Source: Chlorobiota bacterium (lineage in GTDB: Bacteria > Bacteroidota > Ignavibacteria > SZUA-365 > JAADGX01). Taken from it: a stretch of DNA of 10,454 nt. The stretch is taken from contig JAADGX010000312.1 in NCBI GenBank assembly GCA_013152135.1, positions 1 through 10,454 on the forward strand, written 5' to 3'. Each line of letters begins with the position of its first letter. Within the stretch, counting starts at the first letter, position 1. A program made the translations under genes and the position numbers. Below the pieces are notes generated by a model, which saw nothing but the letters and a program-made list of their open reading frames with translations, was not told the origin of the DNA and ran no database searches. This document shows, piece by piece, positions 6,978-10,454 of the stretch.

Positions 6978-7627
6978 GATTGAATCCTTGGCCATGGATC
7001 GGGTTTCTGGTGTTGGCCATTTTGCCGGCGTCCGGCTGCACCCGCATACCACTGTGCCTGGGACATGAACGCTTTATTATCCCTCGGGAAATCGAACAAA
7101 TCCATCGACTCCGAAGCTATATTGCGTCCGACTCGTTTTCGCCCGATTCGCTGCGTACGTCACAGCGCGCAAGGATCGACTCTATCTTCTTTACCGCGCT
7201 GCGCATATCGGAAGGAAGCACCCTGGCCGCGCTGCGCATAGCGGCTTTCGCGACCATTCCGTATTACACTTTCCCCGCAATCATTCCATTAGTGCGATGG
7301 GTGATATGGATCCCGGTAACGACGGAAAGCCGAGAGGAGTTCGAAAAGCGATTTCGGAACCTCCCGACGGATTTCCTGTCGGATTCCAGTCCCGGAAATG
7401 ATCGGGACAAGTTGCCTCATTTCTTTGGGTCGGCGTTCATCACTTGCAGCACACGCGATCCGGTATACGCTGAAATGGCAGGGCGAATCATTGAGTGGTT
7501 GGAGTTGGCCTTCAAGCTCGAAGGATCGATGGACCCCAGGGACATCGAGGTCAACGCCATGGGGGCTGAATTTGGAATGGCGTTGATGCAGGGACGAAAA
7601 ATGTCTCCGTCCTGTTTTCTTCAATAG
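6974..7627 (+). CDS. Predicted lipoprotein of unknown function with DKxxHF motif
   Basis: I do not recognise a named family. The preferred start is TTG at 6974, overlapping the carboxylase stop as TTGA, with GGGAG 10 nt upstream. It gives a 217-residue protein with a textbook lipoprotein leader: RLNPWPWIGFLVLAIL then lipobox PASGC, so Cys22 would be lipidated. A second hydrophobic stretch lies at ~91-115 (AFATIPYYTFPAII...WVIWIPV, with Arg108 inside) and might touch or cross a membrane. The C-terminal third has DKLPHFFGSAF (145-155), then Glu174/Glu177, and MDPRDIEVNAMGAEFG (186-201). The order D-K-x2-H-F, Glu, then Asp/Asn-Gly recalls small envelope families such as YfiM/DUF2279, but this is a loose resemblance. 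Reading the frame further upstream from ATG 6860 would require 115 bases inside the carboxylase gene and would bury the leader, so it is rejected. Co-transcription with carboxylase and regulator is likely. Confidence 0.8.
   Translation: MRLNPWPWIGFLVLAILPASGCTRIPLCLGHERFIIPREIEQIHRLRSYIASDSFSPDSLRTSQRARIDSIFFTALRISEGSTLAALRIAAFATIPYYTFPAIIPLVRWVIWIPVTTESREEFEKRFRNLPTDFLSDSSPGNDRDKLPHFFGSAFITCSTRDPVYAEMAGRIIEWLELAFKLEGSMDPRDIEVNAMGAEFGMALMQGRKMSPSCFLQ
7194..7240 (+). repeat. Short in-frame direct repeat inside the lipoprotein gene
   Basis: CCGCGCTGCGCATA occurs at 7194-7207 and again at 7227-7240, exactly 33 bases (11 codons) apart, and encodes ALRI twice. With the next four bases the match is 17 of 18; after that the units differ. 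It may be an old 33-bp duplication or chance in alanine/arginine-rich codons. Confidence 0.5.
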
Positions 7628-7642
7628 TCCCCTGCAAGGATG

Positions 7643-7653
7643 AGGAGATAACC
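7643..7653 (+). promoter_or_regulatory. Strong ribosome binding site of the sigma-54 activator gene
   Basis: GAGGAG lies about 8 nt before ATG 7654 in the 26-nt gap after the lipoprotein gene. It is the best Shine-Dalgarno sequence in the window, contrasts with its absence before the carboxylase gene, and fixes the start codon of the regulator. Confidence 0.7.
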
Positions 7654-9021
7654 ATGAATAAACACAGTGTTTTAATCGTTGATGATGAACAGAGTGTCCG
7701 TGATTCGTTACGGATGATCCTCGAATACGAGGGGTATCAAGTTACGGCGAGAGAAAACGGGCCCACCGCTCTCCGGTGGTTGGAAGAGCATACGCCCGAT
7801 GCGGTTCTGCTTGACATCAAAATGCCGGGCATGGACGGAATGGAAGTCCTGGAAAACATTGCCAGGAGAAAGCCGGACCTCCCCGTGATTATTCTCACCG
7901 GGCATGGAACGATTGAAGGAGCGGTGGAAGCTGTGAAGATGGGAGCGTATGACTTCCTTTCCAAGCCTCCGGACCGGGAAAAAATCCTGATTGTTTTGCG
8001 CAACGCTATCGAACAGAACGCGCTCAAACGGGAAAACAAGGAGATGCGGGCGCGCATCGAAGGTGAAGAAGATATCATTGGAGAATCGGAAGGGATCCAC
8101 GAGGTTCTTGAAACGATTGAACGTGTTGCGCCGACCGATGTCCGCGTTCTTATTACAGGCGAGAACGGAACGGGGAAGGAACTGGTGGCAAAGGCGATTC
8201 ACCGGAAAAGCGCTCGGGCCGACAAACCGCTCGTCGAAGTAAACTGCGCGGCCATACCGTCCGAGTTGATCGAGTCGGAATTGTTCGGCCATGAAAAAGG
8301 AGCGTTTACCGGTGCCACCTCGAAAAGGATCGGAAAATTCGAGCAGGCGGACGGCGGTACGATTTTTCTCGATGAAGTGGGCGACATGAGCCTCCAGGCA
8401 CAGGCGAAAGTATTGCGTGTCTTGCAGGAAGGGAAGTTCGAAAGGGTTGGCGGCAGTGAATTGATCAAGGTTGACGTTCGGGTTATTGCAGCTACCAACA
8501 AGAATCTTCCGGAGGAAATCAAGGAAGGCAGGTTCCGGGAGGACCTCTACCACAGGTTGAATGTTATTCCGTTGAATGTTCCGCCGCTGCGCGAGCGCCG
8601 GGAGGACGTGCCGCTTTTAGTGGATTACTTCCTCGATCGGGTTATCCGCCGGAACAACTTTCCGCGGCGGACTTTTTCCAAGGAAGCAATGGACATGCTG
8701 CGCTCCCTGGACTGGCCGGGAAACGTACGCGAGCTGCGCAACGCCGTGGAACGGCTGGTGATCATGAGTCAGGGGCCGGAGATTACCGCGGATGACGTCC
8801 AGCAGTTCGTTCTCGGGCGGGCCGATGTCTTCAAGGAACTCTTGACGATGAACGCCACGTGGCAGGAGTTCAAGGAACGCATGGAGAAATCGTTCCTGCA
8901 GTATCACCTGGAACGACGACAGTGGAACATCACAAGGACGGCCGAGGATCTCGACATCCAGCGAAGTCATCTTTATACGAAACTGAAAAAGTATGGGTTG
9001 ACAAAGAATGAATCAGAATGA
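7654..9021 (+). CDS. NtrC-family sigma-54-dependent response regulator
   Basis: This 455-residue transcription factor would activate sigma-54 promoters when phosphorylated. The receiver domain (1-~120) has the acidic pocket Asp10/Asp11, phospho-acceptor Asp54 (VLLDIKMPG), Thr82 and Lys104. The AAA+ domain (~140-370) has Walker A GENGTGKE (169-176), the sigma-54 contact loop GAFTGA (216-221), Walker B GGTIFLDE (234-241) and arginine residues in RFREDLYHRL (293-302). The C-terminal Fis-type helix-turn-helix (~415-450) has NITRTAEDLDIQRSHLYTKLKKYGL. Everything needed for activity is present. No histidine kinase is nearby, so its signal is unknown; the overall look is NtrX/AtoC-like. It sits 26 nt behind the lipoprotein gene, probably in the same operon, and ends in a 9-bp tail-to-tail overlap with the next gene on the minus strand. 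I found no convincing sigma-54 promoter in this window that it might control. Confidence 0.95.
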   Translation: MNKHSVLIVDDEQSVRDSLRMILEYEGYQVTARENGPTALRWLEEHTPDAVLLDIKMPGMDGMEVLENIARRKPDLPVIILTGHGTIEGAVEAVKMGAYDFLSKPPDREKILIVLRNAIEQNALKRENKEMRARIEGEEDIIGESEGIHEVLETIERVAPTDVRVLITGENGTGKELVAKAIHRKSARADKPLVEVNCAAIPSELIESELFGHEKGAFTGATSKRIGKFEQADGGTIFLDEVGDMSLQAQAKVLRVLQEGKFERVGGSELIKVDVRVIAATNKNLPEEIKEGRFREDLYHRLNVIPLNVPPLRERREDVPLLVDYFLDRVIRRNNFPRRTFSKEAMDMLRSLDWPGNVRELRNAVERLVIMSQGPEITADDVQQFVLGRADVFKELLTMNATWQEFKERMEKSFLQYHLERRQWNITRTAEDLDIQRSHLYTKLKKYGLTKNESE

Positions 9022-9372
9022 GGTGCGACCCGTGTCGGCTTGCAGTTGTGCTTCCACGTTCTTGGCAACGCGATCCAGCAGGTCGTTCCATGCATCAGGA
9101 TGTTTCTCGTACCACTGAACAGTTGAGTCGACCAGTGATTTTACCACTCCATGATACGCGTAGATAGAATCGAGATTCACGTTCACCGTATCGCTTCTTG
9201 CCCTTGACATTTCTGATGCTACGAGGACATCGGTGTAAATGGAGGCAAATGTATCCGGCGGGATCGGAGGGGATGATTCGTCGGACGAGCAACCGGCGCC
9301 GAGAACGATGAGAAAAGATAGCATCAATATCCGGAAGGCCCGGAGGGCGGATGCCGTGCTCCTGGGGGTCAC
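9013..9372 (-). CDS. Small DUF4296-like lipoprotein
   Basis: A short exported lipoprotein with leader LMLSFLIVLGAGC; the Cys after LGAG would be lipidated. The mature part, PPDTFASIYTDVLVASEM, then HGVVKSLVDSTVQWYEKHPD and a helical tail, follows the pattern of DUF4296, a Bacteroidota lipoprotein family of unknown role. The family link rests on the order of features (short acidic linker, Asp-containing first helix, S-x-x-x-Y/W-Y-x-x-x-P-D) and is not proven. The start is uncertain. ATG 9324 gives a 103-residue protein with a short leader lacking positive charge. GTG 9372 gives 119 residues with a better leader (four Arg before the hydrophobic core), and I use it here. Neither has a clear ribosome site. 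The minus-strand frame stays open to 9939, but that upstream part is antisense to the permease. Both starts overlap the permease gene head-to-head, and the stop overlaps the sigma-54 activator by 9 bp. Confidence 0.75.
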   Translation of the reverse strand: MTPRSTASALRAFRILMLSFLIVLGAGCSSDESSPPIPPDTFASIYTDVLVASEMSRARSDTVNVNLDSIYAYHGVVKSLVDSTVQWYEKHPDAWNDLLDRVAKNVEAQLQADTGRTSF

Positions 9373-10213
9373 CGTGATTTGGGGAGGAACGTTTTCCATA
9401 GTGCACGGAGCGCTGGAAAACATTTCGCCCCTGTTATTCATTGGTCTGCGGTTCATGGTTGGTTGCCTTGTTTTTCTGCCGTTCACGATTCGGTCACTCC
9501 GGAAAGTTACGAGAAAAACCCTGTATTCGGGTATCGTGCTTGGCATGCTTCTGGGTACGGGGTTCGTATTGCAAACCATCGGCCTGGATATCACGACAGC
9601 GTCAAAATCGGCGTTCATCACCGGCACGTTGGTTATCCTCACTCCGATCTTCCAGTTGGTCATCGAAAAACGCATCCCCCAGTTCGGTAATATCCTGGGT
9701 GTTGGCATCGTGGCTGTCGGCCTGTATTTCCTGACCATGCCGGAGGGTTCTTCGTTAAATCTCGGCGACTTGCTGACCTTCGGATGTGCCATTGCCTTTG
9801 CGTTGTACGTCGTCGTTCTCGATCTCTTTACGACGGCACGGTTCGAGCCTGCGCTCGTCTTCATCCAGATGAGCGTAACCGCGTTGATAGGACTGGTTGG
9901 AGCGGCCTTTCTCGAGACATCCCGTTTCGAACCTGACATGTCTCTTCTCTGGGCGATCCTTTACACGGGTGTCCTGGCCACGACGGTCACAACGTACTTG
10001 CAGACGCGATATCAACGGGAAACGACGCCGACCAGGGCCGCAATCATCTTTTCCTTCGAACCGGTGTTCGCCGCGATGATCGCGGTGTTCCTGTTTCATG
10101 AACACCTGCCGTTCCTTTCGTACATGGGTGGAGGGATCATTGTTATCGGTCTCCTTGTCTCGGAGCTCTGGACGTCTGCACAAAAACCGGGAGCCGCATC
10201 TCCACCTACCTAA
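9308..10213 (+). CDS. EamA/DMT-superfamily permease
   Basis: A 301-residue integral membrane protein with about ten membrane helices in two EamA repeats (~15-140 and ~150-280). Each begins with the usual pattern: ADAVLLGVTVIWGGTFSIV in the first, and LGDLLTFGCAIAFALYVVV in the second. TPTRAAIIFSFEPVFAAMIA (231-250) with FLFHEHLP is the diagnostic end of the second repeat. Members export or import small metabolites such as amino acids, nucleosides or sugars; the substrate cannot be read from sequence. ATG 9308 gives a basic N-terminus (RKDSINIRKARR) facing the cytoplasm by the positive-inside rule and a normal family length. An upstream ATG at 9239 would add 23 hydrophilic residues antisense to the lipoprotein gene and is rejected. 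No strong Shine-Dalgarno sequence is seen. The stop TAA shares bases with the stop of the convergent TldD/PmbA gene. Confidence 0.93.
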   Translation: MRKDSINIRKARRADAVLLGVTVIWGGTFSIVHGALENISPLLFIGLRFMVGCLVFLPFTIRSLRKVTRKTLYSGIVLGMLLGTGFVLQTIGLDITTASKSAFITGTLVILTPIFQLVIEKRIPQFGNILGVGIVAVGLYFLTMPEGSSLNLGDLLTFGCAIAFALYVVVLDLFTTARFEPALVFIQMSVTALIGLVGAAFLETSRFEPDMSLLWAILYTGVLATTVTTYLQTRYQRETTPTRAAIIFSFEPVFAAMIAVFLFHEHLPFLSYMGGGIIVIGLLVSELWTSAQKPGAASPPT

Positions 10214-10454
10214 ACGATATCCGTTACCCCTATAAAAGAGAAGCCGGGCACTTTCATGCCGGGAACGCGCATGGGAAAGAGGGAATTGCGTGGCGAGACC
10301 CGTTCGCTGAAGGAAAGGGCTTCCACTTGTTCGAGAACGTAAACGGGTGTCTCGCTGAAGTAGAAATTCTTTACTGCTGACACGACCTTTCCATCCTCGA
10401 CCAGCCAGGCCCCGTCGCGAGTCATCCCTGTCAGGAGACAGTTCGTGGGATCGG
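10210..10454 (-). CDS. TldD/PmbA-family metalloprotease-like protein, C-terminal end (cut by window end)
   Basis: The reverse strand is open from base 10454 to a TAG at 10212-10210, giving about 81 C-terminal residues of a larger protein (full-length members are usually ~430-480 residues). DPTNCLLTGMTRDGAWLVED, then VKNFYFSETPVYVLEQVEAL, then FPMRVPGMKVPGFSF, match the conserved end of TldD/PmbA proteins: xGMTRDGxFxIExGKI, xxNFRFxES and PxLKVxxFxF. This family includes the TldD-TldE protease pair. Whether this is the catalytic TldD-type or the PmbA/TldE-type partner cannot be decided, because the metal-binding HExxxH part lies outside the window. It is convergent with the EamA permease with a 4-bp overlap. 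Confidence 0.85.
   Translation of the reverse strand, partial: DPTNCLLTGMTRDGAWLVEDGKVVSAVKNFYFSETPVYVLEQVEALSFSERVSPRNSLFPMRVPGMKVPGFSFIGVTDIV

Noticed and set aside
6243..7052. 269-residue minus-strand open frame
   Set aside because: Antisense to the carboxylase C-domain with its conserved motifs; no family features in the translation.
7708..8553. 281-residue minus-strand open frame
   Set aside because: Antisense to the receiver and AAA+ domains of the sigma-54 activator; a shadow of biased codon use.
9373..9939. Upstream extension of the small lipoprotein frame to 308 residues
   Set aside because: The extension is antisense to the EamA permease and would bury the lipoprotein leader in the middle of the protein.

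Overview
The window looks like chromosomal DNA of a Bacteroidota-lineage bacterium, probably on the Ignavibacteria/Chlorobi/Kapabacteria side, with medium GC. The main clues are a type IX secretion (T9SS) type A sorting domain carrying the NFPNPFNPST motif, a DUF4296-like lipoprotein, a Bacteroidota-style acyl-CoA carboxylase beta subunit, and a mixture of genes with and without Shine-Dalgarno sequences. I infer the lineage from these protein families; there is no rRNA or other direct marker. I see no phage, insertion sequence, tRNA, rRNA or CRISPR array.

Left part (1-5224, all minus strand): the N-terminal part of an M1-aminopeptidase-like secreted protein, cut by the window edge; a ~200 bp gap with a long inverted repeat; a 994-residue secreted M36/fungalysin-like metallopeptidase with a T9SS sorting tail; a ~145 bp gap; and an OppD/DppD-type ATPase of a peptide ABC transporter. 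The ATPase is divergent from the next gene across a ~106 bp gap.

Middle part (5331-9021, plus strand): a likely three-gene operon. A methylcrotonyl/propionyl-CoA-carboxylase-type carboxyltransferase beta subunit overlaps by 4 nt with a lipoprotein I cannot assign to a family. A complete NtrC-family sigma-54 activator follows 26 nt later.

Right part (9013-10454): very compact packing on alternating strands. A small DUF4296-like lipoprotein (minus) overlaps the regulator tail-to-tail and overlaps an EamA/DMT-family permease (plus) head-to-head. The permease in turn overlaps tail-to-tail with a TldD/PmbA-family protein (minus) that runs off the window.

Taken together, two secreted peptidases, a peptide-import ATPase, a leucine/odd-chain acyl-CoA carboxylase subunit and a TldD/PmbA protease are compatible with growth on protein. 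This link is inference from gene families only. Most of the window is ordinary; the points worth a second look are the structured intergenic repeat, the unassigned lipoprotein coupled to the carboxylase, and the head-to-head gene overlap.
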